Positions 34,901-43,131 of a DNA stretch of 59,604 nt are shown piece by piece. Source of the stretch: Candidatus Heimdallarchaeota archaeon (GTDB lineage Archaea; Asgardarchaeota; Heimdallarchaeia; Heimdallarchaeales; Kariarchaeaceae); assembly GCA_015523565.1 (NCBI GenBank), contig WAKA01000131.1, forward strand, positions 1 through 59,604, read 5' to 3'. Each line of letters starts with the position of its first letter. Position 1 is the first letter of the stretch. The position numbers were made by a program, and so were the translations under genes. The notes beneath the pieces are model-generated. The model was not told where the DNA came from. It searched no databases and saw nothing but the letters and a program-made list of their open reading frames with translations.

Positions 34901-35816
34901 TGACTTGTTCCACAACCTTGTTGTTTACAATGACTTTTTTGTATGAATAAATGGTTGCTCCATCAACAGGAACATCATTTTCGGAATAGTGAACGTTTAC
35001 AGCCTGGATTTGGCTTTTTATGGGAACCTTCCTGAATAGCTTAAAGTTGTCCAATCTTGCAGGATGAGTAAACACAGCAGTTTTCTTGACATCTGTTGGC
35101 GAAATGTAGATTTTCAGGTAGTATTTCCCAGCCCTTAACCTAAAAGAAGCCTTGCCATTATCATCTGTTACTTTTTCGACAGATGCAGGCAAGTCTTTTC
35201 TGGCATCAAAGGGGACAACCTTAATACCCTTGAGTTTGCGACCACCAGCTTGAAGCAGTTCGACTGCGTCTGGTTCATTTCTGGATGCGGCCATTTCCAA
35301 TTGCATTCTTAGTGTGGCAGATATTACAGTGCTATCCTGTAATTGAAATGTTAGAGGGTCAGTAGGGTTGATTTCAGTCACAGAACCAGTAAGTTTTGCG
35401 TTTCCACCAGCCATAGAGAATATTAATGTATATGAATCCCCAATTGAAAATTGTTCGCTGGATTTTCCAGCGGTTATTACCAATTTCCCTGGTTCAGAGG
35501 CACTGATAGAATCTGATGTTAGTGGCAGAGACCACCAAGAATCTCCTACGAAGACTCCATTTGAAAAAATGACCGACACATTGGCAATTGGAACTGAATT
35601 CACAGTCTTGGTTGTTAAGTCAAAGACTGCCAAATCAGCCTTGCCATCACCGTCAAAATCATAAAATTTGTCTTCGCTAAGTGAGACATCATATATTGAG
35701 GATCCCTTATTAATATAATAATTCACCAATAATGCCACGGATGCTGCGGCGGCAACAACAATAGCGATCAAAAGCATTGTAGCGACAATTGGAGAGACTG
35801 CTTTTCTACCTTTCAT
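31953..35816 (-). CDS. Giant type IV pilin-like surface protein with about 13 Ig-like repeats
   Basis: 1287 residues. The N-terminus GRKAVSPIVATMLLIAIVVAAA is a class III signal peptide of archaeal type IV pilins/archaellins, with the cleavage site before the hydrophobic helix. After a pilin-like domain (to about residue 170) there are about 13 repeats of about 80 residues, each with a pattern like VYLYS...GWAKTNSSGYATF, as in carboxypeptidase-regulatory (CarboxypepD_reg) folds. There are very many N-x-S/T sites. Such a chain would be a long extracellular fibre or adhesin built on a pilin anchor. It follows the Ig-like gene by 10 bp and ends near the methyltransferase gene. Confidence 0.85.
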   Translation of the reverse strand: MKGRKAVSPIVATMLLIAIVVAAAASVALLVNYYINKGSSIYDVSLSEDKFYDFDGDGKADLAVFDLTTKTVNSVPIANVSVIFSNGVFVGDSWWSLPLTSDSISASEPGKLVITAGKSSEQFSIGDSYTLIFSMAGGNAKLTGSVTEINPTDPLTFQLQDSTVISATLRMQLEMAASRNEPDAVELLQAGGRKLKGIKVVPFDARKDLPASVEKVTDDNGKASFRLRAGKYYLKIYISPTDVKKTAVFTHPARLDNFKLFRKVPIKSQIQAVNVHYSENDVPVDGATIYSYKKVIVNNKVVEQVTGISKTTNINGSATFYLLNGEYKFNAYHGSTVPASSSFVDVSQTKDVYINTNPGVVYVKVLQQNNVGISSAFVRAYSVIGSSATYVGYKYTNATGYAAFSIPASEFKIQVTKGKTYNSGIFKVVPGSVYEFYLDGNHLSVNVTTSSGDPVSSIYVSLYDEFGRALSSQRTNNTGFADFYGLKNGSYYLKYYAGSSYHSTSKFSVNSDLVYNITIQGLVIYANVTNPNGSPRQNQYVYLMSSKDNKYLGFARTNTSGIATFITTVSENTSVYLRTYFYISGKYTQARSLSFNATNGMVVQFKLGGTLVEVHVQDNSGNPIKYTRVNAYLNGEIYVTQYLNANGNATFALLPNTNYTIGIDYGTIIQTAVFNTSITTSVLLVVNVVPFTIHVKNSDGTNLANARVYLYAATSGWVYLGYSTTDSNGKANFNAPESGMYRVYVYSYSPYLYFYSSNFTITNGGTVVVQPASTTIRLMTTSGQPLKNSYFYLYTLQNSYAGWGKTNSTGYATVTISNGSTYKIRMGSLYSKPITLVENTVNTVLFDLVTIYVKLVDSNGNGFQPPNSWTYTYIYFNSNNSYIGYGVFNSSGIATVLAPNNTELVARLYLSGREILSSPLNSSDGLVTTIVVIGHQLTVRILNNGSALQNAYVYLYSSELGTYSGWAKTNTTGYAVFSFVINDSYYLRIYKYPVVSQKSSTFNVTGNTLFEYSLATTTVSVSVYQIDSTSKVGADQWVYLRTTEGYWGGWAKTNASGVAVLNAVVNASYLAYSYYPGKGYVYSNLFNATANKNVEIHPVPIYIRVLDGANNTVPQMRVYLSYQGIQAGYGYTNSSGVATVYANNQSKYVLVVTKAYFTYGQSYIGGQITAKSGDIHEVNIGGGTVYVKLIDYDGTPLTSAYVYLYLPSGNGYYQWTGYYAITNSSGIATFLGVGDGTYVAYSYQLGIYSSEFQAQHGLVVTIDGSAVLNISTEFYMVDNPVKKTPVQ

Positions 35817-35826
35817 GGTTCTTCAC

Positions 35827-37701
35827 CTAACCTTTCTTTTTAATTATGACGAATATTACACCGAATATGCCAATTATGGTGCCGATTATTCCCACCAATA
35901 ATATTGGAGAATTTCCATCATTAAAGTTGCCATTTAAAATCTCATTTATTCCACCTTGTGAGGAGGAGGATAAGAATGCCCCCGTAGATTGGGATTGGTT
36001 TTGTGGTACTATTTTTGTCGTAAATGACCATTCCATCAACAAATTCAGGTCAGAAATGGAAATGGAACCTGAAAAATTAAGATCCAAAGGTTCATCAAGT
36101 AAATCAAATCCTTTTGCAATCCAGACAAATGTAATCATTCCTGAGGAATTGGTCAACCCTACAGCAGTAGTGTCGTTGGATGATTCAAACACACCCAATA
36201 TTGTTGAAATTGATACTAAAGCACCTGAGTATGGTTGAGATGTTTCATTGTAGACCATAATTGTTATCTTCAGTTTTTCGTTAGGATGAACCTCGTCGTT
36301 ATCCGCCATGACATCATATGAAAAGCTCAATGGCAACGGCTTGACATGAATGTTTGCAGAATTTGTTGCAATTCCAGTCTCGTTGCCATATGCCTCTACA
36401 AGAATACTGACAGTTGTTCCGATAATTGAAAGAGGAATTAAATCAGCAACCCAGATTGCGGATGCCCTACCATTCCCATCTGACTTCAGCAACAATTTTG
36501 TTTTCCCGTTTTCCAAGAAATAGCCTTCATTACTTGTCAACGATATTGTTGCCCCAATTACCTTGGTTGTTTTGTGGGTAATCTCCAAGTTGATGAGAAC
36601 AGTTTGATTGACTTCGACATCAGTCTCGTTGATACTCAAATTAATTGTATAAATGATGGGGGAAACCTGTAAGGTTTTATTGATTGTGATTTGAGCACCT
36701 GCTTTGGTTATTATTGCTTGGAAATTGACATTAATTTCACTGGCAACGGATGGGGCAGTCCACAAAAATGTTGCAACTCCAGTTGAGTTCGTTGTTGACT
36801 GTTCGCTGAAGGATCCTAAGGAATTTTGGAATAATATAACCTCTGCATTTGATACGGTACCATCGGTTCCATTAGCTAAAACAAAAATTTGTACGGATTC
36901 ATTGGTTTCAATAGATGATTTTGAAAACAAAATGAATGATCCATTGAGATCATATTGCTTAAGTTGAATTTGAATGGTTGAGATGTAATTAAGTCCTGAG
37001 CGAATTGTTGCAGTGGCTTGAAGGGTGACGTTAATGTCTTCAGAAATGCTGGGAGGAGCAGACCATAAAGTGGATGCCTTTCCCAATGAATCAGTCAAAA
37101 CATTAGTTGAAGAAAAGTTGCCGATACCATCTGAGGAGTTGAAAAAGACTTGAATGCCACTGAGATCACCTCCATTGATCGAAAATGAGGAAAAGGTTAA
37201 TGAAACCGTTTCTCCAGGGTGGACAACAGAAGTGTTACCATCCAAAGACGTTGATGTCAATTCAACAGCAGAAGGGGTGATTGTAATAAATTGACTTTGC
37301 AATGAATATGTATCGCCACCATAGGTCACATTCACCTTGATTTCCACGTTTGGTATTTCGATGTTCGATTCAGGAACATACCATAGCAGGGAAATATAAC
37401 CAGACGTATTCGATGGGCCAAATACGGAAGGAACATTTGCAGATTCATTTCTAATGAGGTCTCCAACAATTCCCGAATCGCCAAAAGGGGAAATGATTTG
37501 GATAGAAGCATCAGCACCTGATACTGAACCACTTGAATTTGCGGTATAGATATTTATTTGTGTTACACTTCCATCCAAAACAAAACCAGTTCCATTCCCA
37601 ACAGAAAAGGTTGAGGAATCCAAGATAATGGCGGTGGGAGGAAGAATGATAAAACTGCTTAGAAGTAGAGAAAGAAGAAGTAATGATTGTTTTTGAAGCA
37701 T
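35827..37701 (-). CDS. Membrane-anchored protein with five Ig-like repeats
   Basis: 624 residues. After a signal peptide there are five bacterial-Ig-like (Big_1/invasin-type) repeats of about 100 residues, recognisable by the repeated pattern of N-S-T-G-x-A-T-F-x-W. A C-terminal transmembrane segment (NSPILLVGIIGTIIGIFGVIFVII) and a short basic tail anchor it. Many sequons suggest N-glycosylation. It is the first gene of an operon with the giant pilin-like protein, from which it is separated by 10 bp. The pair may form a surface assembly, one part pilin-based, the other membrane-anchored. Confidence 0.82.
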   Translation of the reverse strand: MLQKQSLLLLSLLLSSFIILPPTAIILDSSTFSVGNGTGFVLDGSVTQINIYTANSSGSVSGADASIQIISPFGDSGIVGDLIRNESANVPSVFGPSNTSGYISLLWYVPESNIEIPNVEIKVNVTYGGDTYSLQSQFITITPSAVELTSTSLDGNTSVVHPGETVSLTFSSFSINGGDLSGIQVFFNSSDGIGNFSSTNVLTDSLGKASTLWSAPPSISEDINVTLQATATIRSGLNYISTIQIQLKQYDLNGSFILFSKSSIETNESVQIFVLANGTDGTVSNAEVILFQNSLGSFSEQSTTNSTGVATFLWTAPSVASEINVNFQAIITKAGAQITINKTLQVSPIIYTINLSINETDVEVNQTVLINLEITHKTTKVIGATISLTSNEGYFLENGKTKLLLKSDGNGRASAIWVADLIPLSIIGTTVSILVEAYGNETGIATNSANIHVKPLPLSFSYDVMADNDEVHPNEKLKITIMVYNETSQPYSGALVSISTILGVFESSNDTTAVGLTNSSGMITFVWIAKGFDLLDEPLDLNFSGSISISDLNLLMEWSFTTKIVPQNQSQSTGAFLSSSSQGGINEILNGNFNDGNSPILLVGIIGTIIGIFGVIFVIIKKKG

Positions 37702-37726
37702 CTCGCGTTAAATTAGCTTTGCAACC

Positions 37727-37741
37727 TATTTAAATAAATTG
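37727..37741 (-). promoter_or_regulatory. TATA region of the Ig/pilin operon
   Basis: TTTATTTAAATAGG-like stretch on the minus strand about 30 bp before ATG 37701. It would drive the Ig-like and pilin-like genes together. Confidence 0.4.
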
Positions 37742-37826
37742 ACATTTAAACAGGATTTTTCTTCTTTTTTTAAAAATCGAAAGAAAAGCAAGATTATAGA
37801 ATTCAAACAACAGGATAAAGGGAGAG

Positions 37827-40800
37827 TCAAGCTTCTAAAACAGAACCATACAAATTCTGTATATCCCATGATTGTTTTTTAAGGAAATTCAGAATTTGTG
37901 CTTTGGAATCATCAGGAAGACTATGGAACAATTCCTTGATACGTGAAGAAGAGGAAAGGAAGGATCGAAGTTGAAGTTCAACAGCCAAATTCTCATCAGG
38001 AGAAGAATGCATGTTTTTCATTGAATTGAGGATTTGTTGTGGATTCCTTACCAGCCAATTAGAGAAAGCATGTGTCAAAACAGAGAGGTAGGCGATAGAA
38101 GTGATTTCTACCTTATGAAGAAGGGATTGCAAATAGCCTTCCAATAAGCGATAAAATATAACCATTAAAAATCCATGAGGAAGGTTTTCAGTTGTGACAA
38201 GATCGTCAATAACAGAAGTCAGAAATTTTGATCCCTGAAACCCATTTTTCATGATATGATCCAACATTGTCTTGTCAAAAAATATTTTTTGAATAACAAG
38301 ATATTTTACATAATTGCTAATGCATGAAAGTTCTGATAAATTTGGGATGGGGTCTGGAAATCTAAGGAATTGGAGAAGTTGTGCAAGGCAATCAAGCTTA
38401 GTCTTGACCTGAGAGGAAAGTGAAGAGGGAAACTCAACATTTTCTTTCAACATTAGAGAGAGAAATGCAAAGTCAGAAACCAATTCACCATAATAATCAC
38501 CAAGTTTATCCCATTCCATGAACAATGTGGGGGTAACCTCATTCCAAAGAAAAAGAAAAATTTGTAAGAATACCTTTTTTGTTCTTTTGTTAAACCAAAA
38601 TGCAAGAAACTCATTGATTACCTCAATCCTATCTCGAATGATAGAAGATACACAGGCTATAGTGATGACTTTATTGAATTGGGAAAAGTCATCGATACGG
38701 TCTAAAATCACCTCTAGGAATTTTTGGAGATACCATTGCTCCTTTGGAAAGAAAGACATTACAAGAAATGGAACAGCTTTTGGGTATAAGGAATAATTGA
38801 CCTTAGCAATTGATAGAAATTGGAAAAACTCATCAATCCTTCCTTCAATTGGTAGATTCTCAACATGTGTACTAAACAGTTCTTTGATAAGGCGTTCTTG
38901 ACCAATAAGTTGTTTTGGATATTTCCATCCTTTAACTAGATATTCAATCAAGAATTGTTTCAGATGTTTATCTCGATATCTTAAGGTAAAAATAATTGAA
39001 GTTGGCAATTGCAAAACAAATGCATATCCCGCAATTTTTATGGCATAGAAATCTGTGAGATTGATGTCGGGTAAGACATTCTGGATAGATATGAAAGACA
39101 AAGCTTCATCTTCATTGAATTGTGCAAGATGGTCAAGAAAAGCTTGAAGGAGTGACTGTAATGAGTTAATAGTGATAGGATCATGATCAAACAATAGCAG
39201 ATATAATGAGATAATGGGAAAATCATCAACAAACCTAAGTTTTCCGTTAATTTGGGGGAGACAATATTCCATCAATGTTTTTAGGGAGGGGGAACGGGAT
39301 TCTACAAAATGCAATAATTCCTCAATAAGGTCTGGTTCAATCAAGAATTCACCTTTCAATAATAGGTCCATATATTGGTAGAAGGCATTATCAGACCAAT
39401 TGGCATTAAGATAATGCATAATCAGACGATTAACGAATTTGTGGTTAAGTTCATCGCGAGGTATTTTTGATGCAAATGAAGCAAACGAAACCGTATTGTC
39501 AGATGAATAAAGTAGTTCATTGAACTTTTCACCAAAAGAAATGATAAAGTCAATCAAGGTCATCATCTTATGGTTTGAGGAATAATGCCAAGTTAATGCA
39601 TTTAGCACCAAATCAGGGAAGTATTGGTCAGGAAGATATACAAAACATTCGACGAGCGATCCAGCAAGATTTCGAAGGGTTCTTGAAGATTGGGTAAGTT
39701 CCAGCAAGTTGATGGAAAAGGTTTCCAAAAGTTGGGTTTTTTCATGAATTGGATTCTGAATTGTTTGCAAAAGAGACAATGTTTCCATCAAAACATCTTC
39801 CAAGTAAGGGAAGGTAGCTTCAATCAATTGTTCCGATACCGTTGTACCAGAAATAAGCAAAAGCGAAGTAAAATAAGCACAATGTTCCAAATTGATTCTC
39901 TGCATTTTGGATCTGTTTCCAAGCAGTTGAAGAAGAAGAGAATGAAGTTCCTCCAATTCCGCACGATCATATGGATTGAAATATACAAGTTGGGATTCCC
40001 ATGATTTGAATGTTTTTTTCACATTGGACATCTTATTGATTACATCCATGTCAATTGGGGAAAACGAATAAGTTTTTACTTCACGAATGATTTTCCTTAA
40101 TGTCTCGTCAGAAGTTATACGAACATGATTGTTACACAATTCAGTATGCAACAATATGAATTTGAATTTACTTCGGCATTTTTCAATTAGCGTGGATAGA
40201 CCATTGGTGGGGATGGGTATCCAATCTCGAAATGACCATTCAAAGGAGGGGAAAGACAAATCTGTATAGTGTTTTTCATAAAGTCTCATTATTTCCCCAA
40301 AAAACCTTGATCCTTCAGAAGTTTCCAGTATTGAAATTATATAGGGTGTAAAATCAATGATTTCCTTCAATTTAAGTGGGTTTTCAAATAGGAGATTGGG
40401 AGTTTCAATAATTTGGAACCCTAAAAACATCAGGGAATTCATGGAAAGTGTTTTGTTAGAAATAGTTTCCATGTCTAGAAGCTTTGTTTGAAAATCATCG
40501 ATTAATTGACCTAAAACATAGTCTTGGTCAAGTTTTTGGAAGTGGTTTTTTAACCAACAGGAAATGGCAAAATCAGCAAATGAACGTCTTGATATGGGGG
40601 GAAATATGAAATAATCACCATTGGGTTCATTAAATAAAGGAGGGCTTTTGATATTAAAGATGAAATGACTTCTTGTTTTTTTGGCTGACAGCACCTTTTT
40701 GAATAGTTTTGAAATGTTGGGAGGAATTTTATCAGGATTTAGAAATAAAATGTCTGCGTGATCAATTGCGAAAATTACTTCCTTTGGTTTAAAGAGCTTG

Positions 40801-41687
40801 TGCAATGATGAGATGATTGCAGTAAAGGATTTGGCGGAGGCAATCTTGTCAAGGACATCATCCACCATATCGGCGGAATTTCCAATAAGAGCGTCTTGAA
40901 AATCATTTTCGAGACGATTAACCAAATATTCTTGAAAAGAGGAAGAAAGAAATATGGTTGGCAAATCCAAGTATATCACAACCATATCATCCCATAACCT
41001 CTGTACATGTTGTAAAAAGGCGGAGGATCCATCATTATGCTGGGAAATCATTATTTTCAGATCATCATGCTTTTTGATGCAATACTGTTTGAACTGATTA
41101 AACTGATTCTTGCGCAATAGAGGAAGCGTAGGAATAGCAAATTTCTGAAGAAAATAATCTGAAAAATAGTTTCTGTCTAAAAAATATTCAGATGTACAGG
41201 GAGAAAGTTGATTTCCTTGTTCCTTTTCCAAGCATAGTGATACCAACCATCCCTTTATAGTTAGTACAATCCCATCCCATCCAGTTTTCTTTCCTTTTGG
41301 TCGAATCAATGAGATCAGATTTTCATTGGATAGGGATTCAATGACATTAGTGTTGAATAATTGACGAAATTTTTTTTTGTTTCCAAATAGGGCACCCCAC
41401 TGGTCAACCTTTCCTTTTTTATCTGCCTGGTGCATAAGCATTATTTCTTTCCGTGATACTTTTCGGAATGCAGCACTTGGGACAAAAAGGTCAAGAGGGG
41501 TTTCGGGATTTTGGCATATGGATTCATGGATCAGGCGTGCAGAATGAAGCAAAAATTGGGCAGGGATAAGATTTAAACTCTTGCAATACCCTTTGACTTG
41601 ATTAAAGAAGTCTTGTGACAGTAGGGTATCATAGGAAATTTCAGGAAAATTTTCAATTGGCAAGGCACGATCATGTTCATTATGCAT
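37827..41687 (-). CDS. Giant degenerate STAND-like NTPase with helical repeats
   Basis: 1286 residues, cytosolic. After an N-terminal domain, residues about 205-345 have the order of a STAND/AAA NTPase: a strand at the P-loop position (IMISQHNDGSSAF, 212-224) that lacks the GKT of Walker A, VVIYLDL (236-242), then a Walker B-like VIFAIDHADILF (304-315). The remaining about 900 residues are a long series of helices, like an alpha-solenoid scaffold. ATP binding looks lost or weak. It lies 19 bp downstream of the small GTPase gene in the same direction. Function unknown; it may be a GTPase effector or signal scaffold. Confidence 0.7.
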   Translation of the reverse strand: MHNEHDRALPIENFPEISYDTLLSQDFFNQVKGYCKSLNLIPAQFLLHSARLIHESICQNPETPLDLFVPSAAFRKVSRKEIMLMHQADKKGKVDQWGALFGNKKKFRQLFNTNVIESLSNENLISLIRPKGKKTGWDGIVLTIKGWLVSLCLEKEQGNQLSPCTSEYFLDRNYFSDYFLQKFAIPTLPLLRKNQFNQFKQYCIKKHDDLKIMISQHNDGSSAFLQHVQRLWDDMVVIYLDLPTIFLSSSFQEYLVNRLENDFQDALIGNSADMVDDVLDKIASAKSFTAIISSLHKLFKPKEVIFAIDHADILFLNPDKIPPNISKLFKKVLSAKKTRSHFIFNIKSPPLFNEPNGDYFIFPPISRRSFADFAISCWLKNHFQKLDQDYVLGQLIDDFQTKLLDMETISNKTLSMNSLMFLGFQIIETPNLLFENPLKLKEIIDFTPYIISILETSEGSRFFGEIMRLYEKHYTDLSFPSFEWSFRDWIPIPTNGLSTLIEKCRSKFKFILLHTELCNNHVRITSDETLRKIIREVKTYSFSPIDMDVINKMSNVKKTFKSWESQLVYFNPYDRAELEELHSLLLQLLGNRSKMQRINLEHCAYFTSLLLISGTTVSEQLIEATFPYLEDVLMETLSLLQTIQNPIHEKTQLLETFSINLLELTQSSRTLRNLAGSLVECFVYLPDQYFPDLVLNALTWHYSSNHKMMTLIDFIISFGEKFNELLYSSDNTVSFASFASKIPRDELNHKFVNRLIMHYLNANWSDNAFYQYMDLLLKGEFLIEPDLIEELLHFVESRSPSLKTLMEYCLPQINGKLRFVDDFPIISLYLLLFDHDPITINSLQSLLQAFLDHLAQFNEDEALSFISIQNVLPDINLTDFYAIKIAGYAFVLQLPTSIIFTLRYRDKHLKQFLIEYLVKGWKYPKQLIGQERLIKELFSTHVENLPIEGRIDEFFQFLSIAKVNYSLYPKAVPFLVMSFFPKEQWYLQKFLEVILDRIDDFSQFNKVITIACVSSIIRDRIEVINEFLAFWFNKRTKKVFLQIFLFLWNEVTPTLFMEWDKLGDYYGELVSDFAFLSLMLKENVEFPSSLSSQVKTKLDCLAQLLQFLRFPDPIPNLSELSCISNYVKYLVIQKIFFDKTMLDHIMKNGFQGSKFLTSVIDDLVTTENLPHGFLMVIFYRLLEGYLQSLLHKVEITSIAYLSVLTHAFSNWLVRNPQQILNSMKNMHSSPDENLAVELQLRSFLSSSSRIKELFHSLPDDSKAQILNFLKKQSWDIQNLYGSVLEA

Positions 41688-41706
41688 TTTTTCACCGTGA
41701 AAGCCA

Positions 41707-42258
41707 TTAGTCCATTTGTAAAGAAGCTATGATTTCATCGACTAAATCTTCAAAAACTTTTTCTACATTGAATCCAAGCAAGGCAGAGGTTTCAATATAA
41801 CCAACATCATAACCAGACCAATCCGAAAGGGTTTCTGCGTACTGTTTAGCAACATCTGTTGGCACACACCATTTTTCACCCTCTTTTCTAAGATCAACCT
41901 TGTTTCCAACAAGGATAAAGGGAATCATTTTGCCAACGTTTTTCACAACCTCATTGATCCATTGTGGGATATGTTCATATGTTTGAGGTCTTGTCACATC
42001 AAAAACAACCAATGCACCATTTGCACCATTATAGTATCCCTCCCTGACAATTTCAAAATTTTCTTGACCTGCAAGATCCCATATTTGGAAAATGGTGTTT
42101 CCAACCCTTTTAATTCCAAAATCGGCACCAATAGTCATTAAGTAATTGTATGAAAAGCCTTCTCCAAGGTATCTTCTCCGTAGAGAAGTCTTCCCCACCA
42201 TAGGGTCACCGACTAGAACAAGCTTGAATGTTTGCTTTTGATCGAAATCCATCTTCAA
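41707..42258 (-). CDS. Ras/Rab-like small GTPase
   Basis: 183 residues. G1 is GDPMVGKTS (17-25), G2 has Thr42 in MTIGADF, G3 is DLAGQE (61-66), G4 is NKVD (119-122) and G5 is ETSA (156-159). All key residues for GTP binding are present, including the Gln of G3 needed for hydrolysis. The C-terminus ends SLQMD and has no prenylatable Cys, so it would not be membrane-anchored like eukaryotic Rab. Such GTPases are abundant in Asgard archaea. It is the first gene of an operon with the giant STAND-like protein. Confidence 0.92.
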   Translation of the reverse strand: MKMDFDQKQTFKLVLVGDPMVGKTSLRRRYLGEGFSYNYLMTIGADFGIKRVGNTIFQIWDLAGQENFEIVREGYYNGANGALVVFDVTRPQTYEHIPQWINEVVKNVGKMIPFILVGNKVDLRKEGEKWCVPTDVAKQYAETLSDWSGYDVGYIETSALLGFNVEKVFEDLVDEIIASLQMD

Positions 42259-42375
42259 TTTGTTCTTTTAAGGAAATAATAGTATTTGTACTTATCCGTA
42301 TCTGAGTTAGATAAGTGCACCATTTCTCCAATCTACTGTGAAAAATAAAAAATAGGTGGAGATTTTAACAAACCT

Positions 42376-43131
42376 ATGCTGCCAGGAATAACCACCTCCC
42401 AAATGGAAGAGGTTGACAGGATTATGGTAGAAAACTTGAAGGTTCCAGTTGAACTAATGATGGAGAATGCAGGGGTTGCCATGGCAGAACTTGCATGTGA
42501 AATCTCATCACAAAAAGGGTTTTTGGTGATTGCTGGAAAGGGAAATAATGGAGGAGGAGGTATTGTCGCGGCAAGAAGATTGACCGCATGGGATGAAAAG
42601 GTGACGATATGGCTTCCATTTGGCAAGAAACAACTGAGGGAACTGCCAGCAAGACAATTGGAAAGGACTGAAAAATTTGGGGCAAAAGTAATTGAAGGAG
42701 TTGGAAATTTCCCAATAGAAGATTATGAAGGATGGATGATCATTGATGCATTTATAGGGTATGGCTATACTGGTGTTCCTAGAGGAGTTGTAAAAGATGT
42801 ATTTGAGTTTCTTTCACATCACAAAACGATAATTTCTTTAGATGCACCATCAGGACTAGATACAACAACAGGTACAATGCACAGTGATTTCAGTCCAATG
42901 AAAACGCTTACATTGGCCTTTCCAAAAACGGGATTGTTAAAGGCAAGGGATAAAGTGGGATCTTTGGAGTTGGCAGACATAGGCGTTCCAAAATATGTAT
43001 TTGAAAAGATGATAGACATTGATTGGAATAGTTATGAAAAGGACAATCTTGATTTATTATATTCAAAGTTTAAAGAAAGAAGAAGAGTCAATGTTCAAAT
43101 TATTGATTACAACAATTGGAGCTTACACTAA
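42376..43131 (+). CDS. nnr: NAD(P)H-hydrate epimerase (YjeF N-terminal type)
   Basis: 251 residues. The family motifs are all visible: MMENAG near the N-terminus, GKGNNGGGGIVAARRL for phosphate binding, IIDAFIGYGYTG with the catalytic Asp, and SLDAPSGLDTTTG. It interconverts R and S forms of hydrated NAD(P)H for repair. In archaea this domain is often fused to the ADP-dependent dehydratase; here it stands alone, with about 40 extra residues after the core. It is divergent from the GTPase gene and overlaps the 3' end of the next gene by 4 bp. Confidence 0.9.
   Translation: MLPGITTSQMEEVDRIMVENLKVPVELMMENAGVAMAELACEISSQKGFLVIAGKGNNGGGGIVAARRLTAWDEKVTIWLPFGKKQLRELPARQLERTEKFGAKVIEGVGNFPIEDYEGWMIIDAFIGYGYTGVPRGVVKDVFEFLSHHKTIISLDAPSGLDTTTGTMHSDFSPMKTLTLAFPKTGLLKARDKVGSLELADIGVPKYVFEKMIDIDWNSYEKDNLDLLYSKFKERRRVNVQIIDYNNWSLH

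Noticed and set aside
31953..35816. Repeats as a CRISPR array or tandem DNA repeat
   Set aside because: The repeats are visible only at protein level, are about 240 bp each and diverged, and lie in one open frame; there are no direct repeats with spacers.
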